A DNA stretch of 64,000 nucleotides, taken from NCBI RefSeq assembly GCF_009497655.1, contig NZ_CP023317.1, positions 2,571,501 to 2,635,500 of the forward strand. Reading direction: 5' to 3'. Both the position numbers and the translations under genes were made by a program. Position 1 is the stretch's first letter. Every line of letters starts with the position of its first letter. Under the pieces are notes generated by a model. The model ran no database searches and was not told the DNA's origin. It worked only from the letters and a program-made list of their open reading frames with translations. Positions 37,833 to 46,521 of this stretch are shown here, one piece after another. The DNA comes from Priestia megaterium (lineage in GTDB: Bacteria; Bacillota; Bacilli; Bacillales; Bacillaceae_H).

Positions 37833-38708
37833 ATGAAAAAATATTTAGCTGGTTTAAGCGCCGTCGCCTTATTATGCTGTTCAATCGCCTCTTCTGCTTT
37901 TGCACGCACGGAAGAAAAACTCACAAATATCGCGCACCGAGGAGCCTCTGCCTACGCACCTGAAAATACAATGGCTGCTTTTCACCAAGCGTTAGAAATG
38001 AATGCGGATTACATTGAACTTGACGTGCAGCAAAGCAAAGACGGTGTACTCGTTATTATGCATGACCGTACCGTAGACCGAACGACAAACGGAAGCGGAC
38101 ACATTCGAGAGTTAACGTACGCGGAGCTTCAGCGCTTGGACGCAGGAAGCTGGAAAGGGGATTCTTTTACGAATGAAAAAATTCCAACTCTTTCGCAAGT
38201 ATTAGATGAATTTCAAGGAAAAATCGGTATATTAATAGAGTTAAAAGCGCCGGAACTTTATCCTGGAATTGAAAAAAAAGTAGCTTTTGAAATCAACAAG
38301 CGACAGCTCGATCACGTTATCATTCAGTCTTTTAACGTTTCATCCATGAAAAAAATGCATGAGCTTCTCCCAAACGTTCCTATAGGGATACTAACTTCTT
38401 CACAGCGAGACGCAAGCCCAAATTCAATCCAGCAATTCGCCGCTTTTGCCACTTACTTTAACCCGTCTTATGACATCCTAACGCCTGCTCTTATCCACCA
38501 AGTCCATTCTGCCGGAATGAAAATATCACCGTGGTCTGGAACCAAGCGGCTTCCCGCTTCATTTTTGTGGAAAACAAAAAGTGACGGAGTGATTACAAAT
38601 TATCCTGATGAAGTGAATTGGGTGCAAACATCAAGTGCTATCGGACAACAGCTCGAAAAAGGAAGCGCACGCCGAGTAATTACACTTGCCGTCACAATGT
38701 GGCCATAG
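37833..38708 (+). CDS. Secreted glycerophosphodiester phosphodiesterase
   Basis: 291 residues with a signal peptide (KKYLAGLSAVALLCCSIASS, cleavage near AFA-RTEE). The GDPD catalytic motifs are NIAHRGASAYAPENTMAAF (catalytic His, metal Glu), ELDVQQSKDGVLVIMHD (second His) and LIELKAPELYPG. It hydrolyses glycerophosphodiesters, likely from lipids or teichoic acid, outside the cell. The start at 37833 is 9 bases after GGAG. GlpQ/YqiK-type naming cannot be settled here. Confidence 0.9.
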   Translation: MKKYLAGLSAVALLCCSIASSAFARTEEKLTNIAHRGASAYAPENTMAAFHQALEMNADYIELDVQQSKDGVLVIMHDRTVDRTTNGSGHIRELTYAELQRLDAGSWKGDSFTNEKIPTLSQVLDEFQGKIGILIELKAPELYPGIEKKVAFEINKRQLDHVIIQSFNVSSMKKMHELLPNVPIGILTSSQRDASPNSIQQFAAFATYFNPSYDILTPALIHQVHSAGMKISPWSGTKRLPASFLWKTKSDGVITNYPDEVNWVQTSSAIGQQLEKGSARRVITLAVTMWP

Positions 38709-38742
38709 TTCCTGTAATCTTTTACTAGTAACCTCGTCTTCC

Positions 38743-39258
38743 TTACTGCCTTTTTAACGCTTCAATACGTTTGATTTCACTGAAATACCGAAAGTTCCCT
38801 TTAAAACATCTCTCCATCGTTTTAAAAAACTGCTCCGCTCCTCCTAACACCACCATAAAAAAGTCTTGTTTTGGAAGCACTGCTTTTACGGGAGGAGATG
38901 TATGCAAGGTATACAGTACAAACTGTTCAGAAGCCGATTTTAAGGTTAATACTAACGGTTGATCTGGAAAATTCATCTCTCCATATCCGGTCTCTTTTAA
39001 ACTCTCCATTGCATCCAACAAATAAAGCCACATCCCATCTATAACATCCCATGCAGATGCATCAAGAAGCGGCTCACCGTAGTATTCAAGCTTAATAGCT
39101 CCTTCAAGGCAAGTAAAATCAAACTGATTACCGTAACGAATGAGTTCTTCTTCGTTCGATATATCGATAAAATAGTGCGATTCCTTTTCATATAGAGATG
39201 ATAAATCCGTAATCAAAATACCTGGACGCTTAATGAATGTTTGAACACGAAACAACAT
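38743..39258 (-). CDS. Hypothetical protein, last gene of the immunity cluster
   Basis: 171 residues, soluble, acidic and mixed alpha/beta (MLFRVQTFIKRPGILITDLS onward). No family is recognised. GGAGG precedes the ATG. It follows a string of predicted immunity genes on the same strand and has their size and composition, so an immunity role is possible (inference). Confidence 0.55.
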   Translation of the reverse strand: MLFRVQTFIKRPGILITDLSSLYEKESHYFIDISNEEELIRYGNQFDFTCLEGAIKLEYYGEPLLDASAWDVIDGMWLYLLDAMESLKETGYGEMNFPDQPLVLTLKSASEQFVLYTLHTSPPVKAVLPKQDFFMVVLGGAEQFFKTMERCFKGNFRYFSEIKRIEALKRQ

Positions 39259-39282
39259 TATCCCTCCATGCCCTGTTTGCTT

Positions 39283-39777
39283 TCACAGCTCAAATAAATT
39301 TTCTCCGTCCTTATTTACCCAATACTTTTCTATTTTTGGAATCAAACCTGTAAAGTCTTTATACGTTCCTTTCCAATCGCTTGGAACATATTCTTCAAAT
39401 GAAGCCGGCTCAGGAAACAGTGAGTAAAACGTCTTTTGATCAAAATCCACCAAAAACGAAGGGCTAAAATCTAATACGTCTTCTTCATCTACGCTTTCTA
39501 TTTTATCTTCAAACAGCTTTAAAAGAGTAGTTGTATCTGCTTGATACGACTCTATACGTTTTAAAAAAAGCTCAGCATTTTCATTGCTGAGAACTTCGAT
39601 CCCTTTTCGTTCAGGTTCGATGTATTCATTAACCGCTGAATCACCTTCATTTTCAAAAGCTTGTGCAAACTTTACATAATCCAAATACCATAGCTCTCGA
39701 TCGGTTACATACCATTGAAACTGCTTTTTATGTACTACTCCGACAATTACGTTTTCAGCATATATGGGTTCTAGCAT
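39283..39777 (-). CDS. Hypothetical protein, possible immunity protein
   Basis: 164 residues, strongly acidic and soluble, with a conserved-looking C-terminus (PEPASFEEYVPSDWKGTYKD, IPKIEKYWVNKDGE). AAGGAGG precedes the ATG. This style (WKGTY near the end, about 160 residues) is common among immunity proteins of polymorphic toxins, but no named family is assigned. It lies in the immunity array. Confidence 0.55.
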   Translation of the reverse strand: MLEPIYAENVIVGVVHKKQFQWYVTDRELWYLDYVKFAQAFENEGDSAVNEYIEPERKGIEVLSNENAELFLKRIESYQADTTTLLKLFEDKIESVDEEDVLDFSPSFLVDFDQKTFYSLFPEPASFEEYVPSDWKGTYKDFTGLIPKIEKYWVNKDGENLFEL

Positions 39778-39830
39778 GAGATGGACCTCCTTGCTTTTAT
39801 TAGCTTTGTGGCCTGTTATATACGATTTAA

Positions 39831-40361
39831 TTAATCTTTAAGCACTCTCTTTTGTACTTTTTCATTCAGCTTTCGTTTTAAATATTCAGCAATTTCTATT
39901 TGTCCAAATTCCTTAGCATATCGGTACGCATCCATCTCTTTAATATTCTCACCGGTATATTGAACGGAAATATCTATACCCTGACCAACTAGATGTTCAA
40001 CTACCTCTTTATGACCACCGTAAATTGCTGCGAACAATGGATTTCTTTTTGCCGAACTTACATCTAATTTTACTCCAGATTGGATTAAATACTGTACTAT
40101 TTCTACATACCCCTCACCTGCTGCCACTCGTAAGGGAGAAGCATCAAATATATCACCTTTTATATTTACATCGATTCCTTTATGCACTAGATACTCTACT
40201 ATTTCCATCTGTCCTTTTTTTGCTGCTACGTGTAACCAACTACCAAATGGAGTCATGGTGTGTAGAATTGCTTTATTACTACCTATTAATTCTTTGACTG
40301 AGTTAATGTCACCAAGTTTAATTGCATTTCTTATTGCTTTGTTGACGCTGTTTTTCTCCAA
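39831..40361 (-). CDS. Ankyrin repeat protein
   Basis: 176 residues with about four ankyrin repeats (GSWLHVAAKKGQMEIVEYLV, then SPLRVAAGEGYVEIVQYLI, NPLFAAIYGGHKEVVEHLV, AYRYAKEFGQIEIAEYLK). The start is TTG 40361, with AAGGGGG upstream. It is a paralogue of the ankyrin gene at 41515-42027, matching over its whole length. Ankyrin proteins occur as immunity proteins in polymorphic-toxin loci; the cognate toxin is absent here. Confidence 0.8.
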   Translation of the reverse strand: MEKNSVNKAIRNAIKLGDINSVKELIGSNKAILHTMTPFGSWLHVAAKKGQMEIVEYLVHKGIDVNIKGDIFDASPLRVAAGEGYVEIVQYLIQSGVKLDVSSAKRNPLFAAIYGGHKEVVEHLVGQGIDISVQYTGENIKEMDAYRYAKEFGQIEIAEYLKRKLNEKVQKRVLKD

Positions 40362-40482
40362 AGCATATCCCCCTTAATTTAGTTGCCCATTATTGTCGTT
40401 TTTAATATAGACATCTTCCTCAATAATTTAGCTGTTTCTACCGTTTTTATTTTTAAATAGTTGTGGTCAGTGAACTTCACTG

Positions 40483-40989
40483 TCATACTCGTAGTTCTTT
40501 TAACACTTTTGTTCGCAGATCATTCACGATTTTTCTATTCGTATCATCATTTAATAAAGAAGTTAGTCTTTCTATGTAACTATCCGCATTCTCTATACAT
40601 CTTTCAAAACCATTTACAAAATGCTCTACTAATGTATCATCAACTAAAGCAATGGGTTCGGGATAATATTCGACGCCTTTTCTTTCAAATGCTTTTCTAC
40701 TAGTATAAGCAACTGCATAAATAATACAGTCCCAGGCTATAACATCTGTTTTATTATCTGACATCTCTTGAATTATTGTGATACCATTTTCCTCGTGATC
40801 TAATAATTCATAAAGAGTATCTCCACTATTTTCTTTGTCTTTTAACCATTCCCAGCATTTACATATAACTTTCCGGGCTGAAATTTGATCTTCCTTACGA
40901 GAAAGTACCGGTACTACTTTTTCTGAAAGTGCCAGAAAAAATATCACTTTATCATGTTCTGTTAAACTATTGAAATTAGCATTAGTCAT
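40483..40989 (-). CDS. Imm6-like immunity protein, orphan
   Basis: 168 residues, alpha-helical. It aligns along its length with the protein at 54768-55283 that follows the full LXG toxin: CWEWLKDKENSGDTLYELLD against AWEWLKFKN..LYLYLE, and IIYAVAYTSRKAFE against IGNALAYTIWEAYQ. Both resemble the Imm6 family. GGAG precedes the ATG. With no toxin beside it, it may protect against a deaminase toxin from kin strains (inference). Confidence 0.65.
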   Translation of the reverse strand: MTNANFNSLTEHDKVIFFLALSEKVVPVLSRKEDQISARKVICKCWEWLKDKENSGDTLYELLDHEENGITIIQEMSDNKTDVIAWDCIIYAVAYTSRKAFERKGVEYYPEPIALVDDTLVEHFVNGFERCIENADSYIERLTSLLNDDTNRKIVNDLRTKVLKELRV

Positions 40990-41065
40990 TCTTAAACTCC
41001 GTTTCCACTTCTCTCACTATGATGAGCTTAACTCCTCCGTCTATATATCTTTTGCTTTTCTATGA

Positions 41066-41524
41066 TTAGGAAAGAAATTTTTTTATGATCTTTTTATCAT
41101 ATTCATCTTCTGAAATAATCCCTAAGTACTTATACTCCCAAATCACCTGTTGTTCATACGGGTCAACAGTAAGAATATCTTCATACCCGTAGTCTATCTC
41201 AAATTTCCCATCATGATCTAAATGCAAAGTTAAACTTGTCCATATCTCCTGCTTGTTTTCTATAAATACATCTAACAACTCACGAAAGCACTCTAACTGT
41301 TTATCTAATAACACTAAGTAGCTCTGTTCTGACACCTCAAATAGTTCAGGTATATCATGACTATATATAGGTTCATCGCTTCCTTTTGGATAATAAAAGA
41401 AATACGTTGTTTGAGAACCTTCTCCTACTTCTGCATACAAATAGATTTCTCGCCAGTCTTCTTGTATCATTTCCTTTAAATTATCGGCCACCTTTTGATA
41501 AATATTATTAAGCTTTAATTCCAT
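41066..41524 (-). CDS. YezG family (DUF600) immunity protein
   Basis: 152 residues. The N-terminal helix (LNNIYQKVADNLKEMIQEDW), the YLYAEVGEGSQTTYFFYYP strands and the EIWTSLTLHLDHDGKFEIDY segment are the YezG/DUF600 pattern; YezG neutralises the LXG nuclease YeeF in B. subtilis. Its ATG overlaps the ankyrin gene end by 10 bases, so it is translated with it. Related copies are at 42134-42628 (broken) and 53216-53707. Confidence 0.8.
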   Translation of the reverse strand: MELKLNNIYQKVADNLKEMIQEDWREIYLYAEVGEGSQTTYFFYYPKGSDEPIYSHDIPELFEVSEQSYLVLLDKQLECFRELLDVFIENKQEIWTSLTLHLDHDGKFEIDYGYEDILTVDPYEQQVIWEYKYLGIISEDEYDKKIIKKFLS

Positions 41525-42027
41525 CTACTGTCCACCTTCTGCTTTAAATATTCAGCAATTTCTATTTGTCCTCGTTCAATCGCAAATTCACAGGCATCCA
41601 TATTTTTCATCGTATCCCCCGTATACTTTACAGTAATATCAATACCACTCTGAACAAGGTATTTTACAATATCAAGATGACCACCATAAATCGCTGAAAA
41701 TAAAGGATTTCTACTCGAATCGCTTACATCTAATATTGCACCTCTATCGTATAAGTACTGAACTATGCTAAATTCACCTACACTCGCTGCATGTGCAATT
41801 GGCGCTGACTTTGGTACACCTTCATTTGTGTTAATATCCATCCCATATTCAACTAGGAACTTTATCATATCAAGGCTACCAGCTCTAGCAGCCACGTGTA
41901 GCCACGTTCCAAAAGGAGTTATAAACTCAAGCAGCCTTTTATCTGTAATCAGAATCTCTTTTGCTTGTTCTGTATCACCATTCTTAATTAAATCATAAGT
42001 TTTAACTGCTCTTTCCTTATTATCCAT
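41515..42027 (-). CDS. Ankyrin repeat protein
   Basis: 170 residues with about four ankyrin repeats (GTWLHVAARAGSLDMIKFLV, NPLFSAIYGGHLDIVKYLV and others). It is a paralogue of 39831-40361. AGGAGG precedes the ATG. Its end overlaps the YezG-like gene, suggesting the two act together or share translation control. Confidence 0.8.
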   Translation of the reverse strand: MDNKERAVKTYDLIKNGDTEQAKEILITDKRLLEFITPFGTWLHVAARAGSLDMIKFLVEYGMDINTNEGVPKSAPIAHAASVGEFSIVQYLYDRGAILDVSDSSRNPLFSAIYGGHLDIVKYLVQSGIDITVKYTGDTMKNMDACEFAIERGQIEIAEYLKQKVDSRWN

Positions 42028-42133
42028 AGAAACCTCCTAAGATATCTTTGTTTATACAGCTTCTTCATTAGTTCATAGTATCAGAGAGATCCCTTTAGTT
42101 CTCTCAAATCACTTCCAGAATTCATCTAATGAT

Positions 42134-42628
42134 TTAAATAGGATTATGTGGATACTCTTTTAAATATTGCTCTATTAAATCTTTAGTTTTTTCATCTATT
42201 GGTACTTCATTTAAATATTTGCACTTCCAAAGTTTGAGCTGCGCTAAAAAAACATAATCTGTTTGAAACCAATTTGTATAATCAAAAGATACTGAGAATT
42301 CTCCTTCTCGATCAAGGCTCATTGTAAAGGAATACCACAAATCCTGATTATGTTCTTCAAACACTTCTCTCACTTTACTGCTAAGGTCCAAAAGTTTATC
42401 TTCTTTTTCTTAGAATTCTAATTCAGAAACAACAAATCTTTCTGTAATATCTAAGCTATAATGATACGTTTTTTTATTCGAAGGCTGATTATAAAAGAAA
42501 TACGTTCCTCCTCCATCTTCTGATACCTGTGCATAAAAATAAAATCTTTCCCATTCTTCGGGAATCATATTATTAACCGTTTCTGCTATTTCTTGATACA
42601 ATTCCTGTAACTGGCTTTCCAATTGCAT
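42134..42628 (-). pseudogene. YezG family immunity gene broken by an in-frame TAA
   Basis: Begins MQLESQLQELYQEIAETVNN with GGAGG upstream, almost the same as the intact copy at 53216-53707. After 72 codons it meets TAA at 42410-42412 in the same frame; reading through gives EKEDKLLDLSSKV and the normal end ...YLKEYPHNPI. The intact copy has AAT AAT at this point. So it is a nonsense mutation, not a frameshift, unless stop readthrough occurs. A TTG at 42391 could restart the second half. Confidence 0.8.
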
Positions 42629-42641
42629 AAGTTTTATCCTC

Positions 42642-42950
42642 CTTTCTGGTTTTTAAGTGTTACTATCCCTAGTTCTTCACCTTCAATTTGATACTCTATT
42701 CTAAATTTGATAGGGCGTATTGAATGCCATTTTTAACAGGAAAATATTTTTACCGATATTTTTTTAGAAAAGCTTCCTTCAAAGCATTTGCCCAACCTTT
42801 ATCTTTCTCCATAATAAACCAAATTCCATTAGAACGATTGTTATCTATTTTACCTGCACTAATGTTGTTCCTCAACATGTCGCGTCTGGTTATGTATTCT
42901 TTCAAGCCATTTATGGTAACAATATCGTAGATTCCTTTTTCGGTTTCCAT
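42642..42950 (-). pseudogene. Decayed orphan toxin tail with pre-toxin linker
   Basis: The first part reads METEKGIYDIVTINGLKEYI then TRRDMLRNNIS, which matches the linker of the LXG protein (TEKGLYGLVAANGLGEYMTGRDMFGNKIS). After about 66 codons the frame stops at 42750; a second frame then reads IRPIKFRIEYQIEGEELGIV and ends at the ribosome site of the YezG-like gene. It is thus a frameshifted toxin tail followed by its immunity gene. A near-identical copy is at 53720-54029. Confidence 0.65.
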
Positions 42951-43440
42951 AGATTGAGTTAATTTGTTTCACAATTTCATACTCATATAAAAAATGCAAG
43001 CACCATCCGTATTTTTACAGAGATACTTGCACTTTTATAGTCGTTATATACCAAAAAACTTCAAAAGAATATCAAATATGATGATCTATTGATTCAAACC
43101 AAAGTGAATTCTACTAAGCTCACATATCAATACGAAATTAAAGCTTATTATTTTTCACTTCTTCAAACCACTCATCAGCAACATAATCGGCTGTTTTACT
43201 ATCATCATTAGTATATACTAAGTCATACTTGTATTCAGCTTTAAAATTGCCACTTTTAACATCATAGATTAACTTCATCTCCGTTGGCATATCTCTTTCA
43301 TATTCTTTGCATAATTCTTCAATCTTTTCGATATCTTCACATATTATTCGCAACACCATAAGGATTCTTTTTTGAGACACATCATATCTTTCGTCTCCAT
43401 TCTCCAATGCATCATTCACTTTATGACATTCTACATACTT
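42697..43440. repeat. Segment duplication, copy 1
   Basis: From the toxin-tail remnant through the following spacer and into the immunity gene, this stretch matches 53776-54510 with only scattered changes over the first 500 bases. The homology on the YezG side extends to about 42134 and 53216 with lower identity. Confidence 0.8.
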
Positions 43441-43593
43441 ATTATTGATACAATAAAAGAAACTGCCTGAAACAATTCCTCCTTCACGTGAAGCATAAAC
43501 ATATACTTTATCAGCTCTATCTTCAACGTACTCCATACATATAGATATCATATCAGCTTGTAATTCACTGAACTTATCTTCATATTCTTTCAT
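43138..43593 (-). CDS. YezG-like immunity protein
   Basis: 151 residues from ATG 43593 (AAGGAG about 14 bases upstream; a TTG at 43626 is possible). The layout, with an N-terminal helix, VYVYASREGGIVSGSFFYCI and a KLIYDVKSGNFKAEYKYDL end, resembles YezG/DUF600 proteins but is diverged. A 5'-truncated copy lies at 54217-54495 and an N-terminal scrap at 46172-46223. Confidence 0.6.
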   Translation of the reverse strand: MKEYEDKFSELQADMISICMEYVEDRADKVYVYASREGGIVSGSFFYCINNKYVECHKVNDALENGDERYDVSQKRILMVLRIICEDIEKIEELCKEYERDMPTEMKLIYDVKSGNFKAEYKYDLVYTNDDSKTADYVADEWFEEVKNNKL

Positions 43594-43626
43594 TTTGCTG
43601 TTTTCACTCCTTAGATTAACTCTCAA

Positions 43627-43992
43627 GAATTCCAGTTAACCTTACCTAAAAAATCTTTTCGTTCCTTTAGTCATCATAGAGTGACCCACCTTATTTGTTT
43701 AGATACTTGCAATGACTAGCGATTGCGATAAGCTATTTTGGCGCTATTCTATTTTATAAGCCGTAACTTTTATAAAATAGAAAATAAATACTGAAATGCG
43801 CAAATGCGTTTAATAAAAGCACCGATTGCCTAGAAAATGCAATCGGTTCTCCCACTTACTCTTGCAAATTTTTTATTCACAAATTAATCTCATTAATTCA
43901 GGAATAAAAGAATTTATACCTATTTACGAACTTAGGCTTTATAAGTTTCCCAATAAAATTAACAAACAAATAAGTTTAGCAGCCCTCTAGGG
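43627..43992. other. Intergenic stretch, no gene seen
   Basis: About 365 AT-rich bases. The only clear structure is a hairpin at 43820-43848 (ACCGATTGC and GCAATCGGT arms) that resembles the other cassette-end hairpins. Confidence 0.5.
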
Positions 43993-44457
43993 TTATTTGT
44001 CTTTGAGGCTTTTTATAAAAGCTTCAAAGCTATAAGAAATAAGGCTAAAGTGCGTGTTAGAAGGTTCATATTCTTCTTCGTAGATGTCTTCCATGTCTAA
44101 GCTCCAATAATAAACCGCTCCAGAATTTTCTCCTGATAATGACAAGCAAATTTTGTTATCAATTGGATCTTCGCCAATAATTAGAAAATTATCAGGTATT
44201 ACATGGTTACTATGAAAAGCCAAAAATACATTCTGTACATTTTTATGCACTTCTTTAGTGAATGGAAGTATGGATGTTAAAGATGACGTGATTTTTTTGT
44301 CTAAGGTTTGAAACCTTCGTATAGTAGGGTTGCCGCCATTGGTTTTAAGTAAAAACTCTTTATAGTCATCGGGCAATTCAATATTCCACTCTTCTTCAAA
44401 TGATTGAATCTCTTGCAAATTTGCAGGCATACTATTATTTTTAATCTCTATATTCAT
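43993..44457 (-). CDS. SMI1/KNR4 (SUKH) family immunity protein
   Basis: 154 residues. SUKH pattern: an N-terminal IQSFEEEWNIELPDDYKEFL helix with PDDY, LLKTNGGNP, and a late NKICLSLSGENSGAVYYWSL strand pair. SUKH proteins are common immunity proteins against nuclease toxins. GGGAGG lies upstream of the ATG. No toxin is adjacent. Confidence 0.82.
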   Translation of the reverse strand: MNIEIKNNSMPANLQEIQSFEEEWNIELPDDYKEFLLKTNGGNPTIRRFQTLDKKITSSLTSILPFTKEVHKNVQNVFLAFHSNHVIPDNFLIIGEDPIDNKICLSLSGENSGAVYYWSLDMEDIYEEEYEPSNTHFSLISYSFEAFIKSLKDK

Positions 44458-44640
44458 AAATAAATATTAACCTCCCTCTATAAATTATCTCAGTCCATAA
44501 CTTTGCAACCCATATCATCCCTAGAGATTCTTTCTTTTAGTTTCAAGTTTCATAGTGAGAGTGTGACACCCTTTACATGCTGTGACAAATCATACATTAA
44601 AACGTAGGTGCCAATTTTACATACAATTTAAAATCAACTT

Positions 44641-45354
44641 CTATATCATTTTCAACACTTGTTCTTTCACATTTTCGTCAAACTTAGCTCCTTCTACATT
44701 TGCTCCTGTCCAAACTACATTGTCGAGTTTAGCACCGGTAAAATCCGCTTCTGTGAAATCCCCATTTAAAAGGATTGCTCCGGTAAAATCCGCTTCTGTG
44801 AAATTAGCATTTCTAGCATCTACCGCTGATAAATTTACATTTTCCAAATGCGCTTTTTCAAATTTACTATTTGTCAGATTGGCACCGCTGAAATCCGTTC
44901 CCGTACAGTCGGCCTGTTCCGCATCAATTCCTGACAAATTTGCATGGCGAAATGTAGCATGATTTAAAATTGTTCCAACTAATTCTCCATGTGAAAAATC
45001 AGCCTCATCAAAACGAGTTTCAAAGCAACTACTTATATTTATCTTTGCATATTTCATATTTGCTTTAGAAAAATCCGCTTCGCCAAACCTACAATCTGCC
45101 ATGTTAATTTCCTCTAAATTACAACTTCTGAAATCAGCTAACTCAAAATCGCAGTCATGAAAAGCTGCTCTCATTAGTGAAGAGGCTCTCAACACAACAC
45201 GTTTTGCCATAATACGCCTTGCCATTACTTCTGACAGGTCTGAAAAACTAAGGTCTAAATCACTCATATCTACCTGATCTATAACCTCATCATTATATTG
45301 AGATCTATTTACTATTTCCATAACCCTTATTCGATCATTACTTTTCTCATCCAT
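44641..45354 (-). CDS. Pentapeptide repeat protein
   Basis: 237 residues; from about residue 28 on it is a run of A(D/N)LXX-type pentapeptides (ADFSKANMKYAKI, GTDFSGANLTNSKFEKAHL, TEADFTGAILLNGDFTEADF) forming a right-handed beta helix. The segment FTEADFTGA is repeated. Such proteins can mimic DNA and shield gyrase, as Qnr and MfpA do. Its place in an immunity array suggests protection against a toxin; this is inference. AAAGGA precedes the ATG. Confidence 0.85.
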   Translation of the reverse strand: MDEKSNDRIRVMEIVNRSQYNDEVIDQVDMSDLDLSFSDLSEVMARRIMAKRVVLRASSLMRAAFHDCDFELADFRSCNLEEINMADCRFGEADFSKANMKYAKINISSCFETRFDEADFSHGELVGTILNHATFRHANLSGIDAEQADCTGTDFSGANLTNSKFEKAHLENVNLSAVDARNANFTEADFTGAILLNGDFTEADFTGAKLDNVVWTGANVEGAKFDENVKEQVLKMI

Positions 45355-45373
45355 GATTACAAATTCCTTTCCT

Positions 45374-46153
45374 TTAATTTTCTAGATACTTCTTCCAAGC
45401 AACATTGGGCGAATACGTGACAACCATTCGACTTTCATGAAAACTTGGCACAGCTATTACTTGAGCTGGTTCTAAGTATTTCATTACATGTAACCAACGA
45501 TCTAGCCATGTATCACTATCAGCTTCTAATGGATTTTGTAAAAGATCCATACAAACCCCGCCCCATTCTAATTCTGATACGACAGCGGGAGTATTTAGTA
45601 AGAATTCTTTACCAAACATTTCCAAAACCTGACCACTAAAATATGTTCTAGCTCCTACCCCCAAAGGACCGTTAGGAAGAAATCTAACCGGTATAGGTAG
45701 AGATGAGATATTCATCCACTTTTGTAAACGTTCACGTTCAGTATTCCAAGGATTAGGTACTGGCCAACAAATTTGAGCTACTCCAAAACAAGGTTTTGTA
45801 ACTTCTGCGATTTGATCAGATAGCACAAAAAAATCTGACCAAAATTTTTGAGGAATAGATTTTTGAAATTCAAATTTCAGAAATGAACCATAGTTCAAGT
45901 TAACTTCAAAGCGTCCTCTATAGTGCACAGATTTATCACGATACAGGTGAACTTCAGATACTTTACGTCCCGAAATTACTTCTTCTAGAATTTCCTCACG
46001 ATTATATTCCACCCGTACCGTTTCAGCGTTCCCCCAATGAGTAGGAGCAAATTTTTCATTTGACTCAAACACATCCAAAAGACGACCTAATAGCTCCTCT
46101 TCGTTAAAAGCTACTGTGGGGTACATTGAAATTGAAAAATAATTAGGTTTCAT
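45374..46153 (-). CDS. Hypothetical protein, probable large immunity protein
   Basis: 259 residues, soluble, without a signal peptide or membrane segment. The C-terminal half (GVGARTYFSGQVLEMFGKEF, PAVVSELEWGGVCMDLLQNP) has the look of an Imm52-like protein, but this is not firm. GGAGG precedes the ATG. It lies 20 bases upstream of the pentapeptide gene on the same strand, so the two are co-transcribed. Confidence 0.6.
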   Translation of the reverse strand: MKPNYFSISMYPTVAFNEEELLGRLLDVFESNEKFAPTHWGNAETVRVEYNREEILEEVISGRKVSEVHLYRDKSVHYRGRFEVNLNYGSFLKFEFQKSIPQKFWSDFFVLSDQIAEVTKPCFGVAQICWPVPNPWNTERERLQKWMNISSLPIPVRFLPNGPLGVGARTYFSGQVLEMFGKEFLLNTPAVVSELEWGGVCMDLLQNPLEADSDTWLDRWLHVMKYLEPAQVIAVPSFHESRMVVTYSPNVAWKKYLEN

Positions 46154-46171
46154 TTATATCCTCCTTCCATA

Positions 46172-46335
46172 CTAGATGTCATATCAGCCTGCAATTCCTT
46201 AATAAATCTTCAAATTCTTTCATACTACTTTTACTTCTTTAACACTAATAAAATGCTGTAAGGCCATGCTTGCCATCAATAATGTTTTTAACTATAAATT
46301 TCTTTGTTTGCATATTACTCTCAGTATAAATGTTT
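46172..46335 (-). pseudogene. Scraps of an immunity gene start and a toxin tail
   Basis: From ATG 46223 the sequence reads MKEFED, then shifts frame to ELQADM, matching the start of the gene at 43138-43593 (MKEYEDKFSELQADM). Just upstream, 46245-46335 holds an open end reading NIYTESNMQTKKFIVKNIID then GKHGLTAFY and a stop, which looks like the end of a toxin tail. Together they are what remains of a toxin-immunity pair. Confidence 0.5.
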
Positions 46336-46455
46336 TTAACATCAACACCTGTTTTTTTGAAATGTTTTTTTCAAAATTCAACCTCATTTCTCTTTAACTT
46401 TCTGATGTTTTTCACATTCACATCGGATAATTTAAAAACAAAAAATTGTTCACAA

Positions 46456-46492
46456 AAAAACACTTGTTGCCTAAAAGGCAGTCAAGTGCTTA
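46456..46492 (-). terminator. Cassette-end hairpin, CACTTG type
   Basis: Arms CACTTG and CAAGTG enclose an inner GCCT-AAA-AGGC hairpin. It follows the Tdi1-like gene by about 30 bases. Related elements lie at 47569-47608, 49605-49645 and 54648-54720. Confidence 0.6.
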
Positions 46493-46521
46493 TAGTTCAT
46501 TTTGTAATATAGCTTTGAACA

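Noticed and set aside
42391-42412. Frameshift in the YezG-like gene
   Set aside because: Translation shows that both halves are in one frame; the lesion is a nonsense codon.
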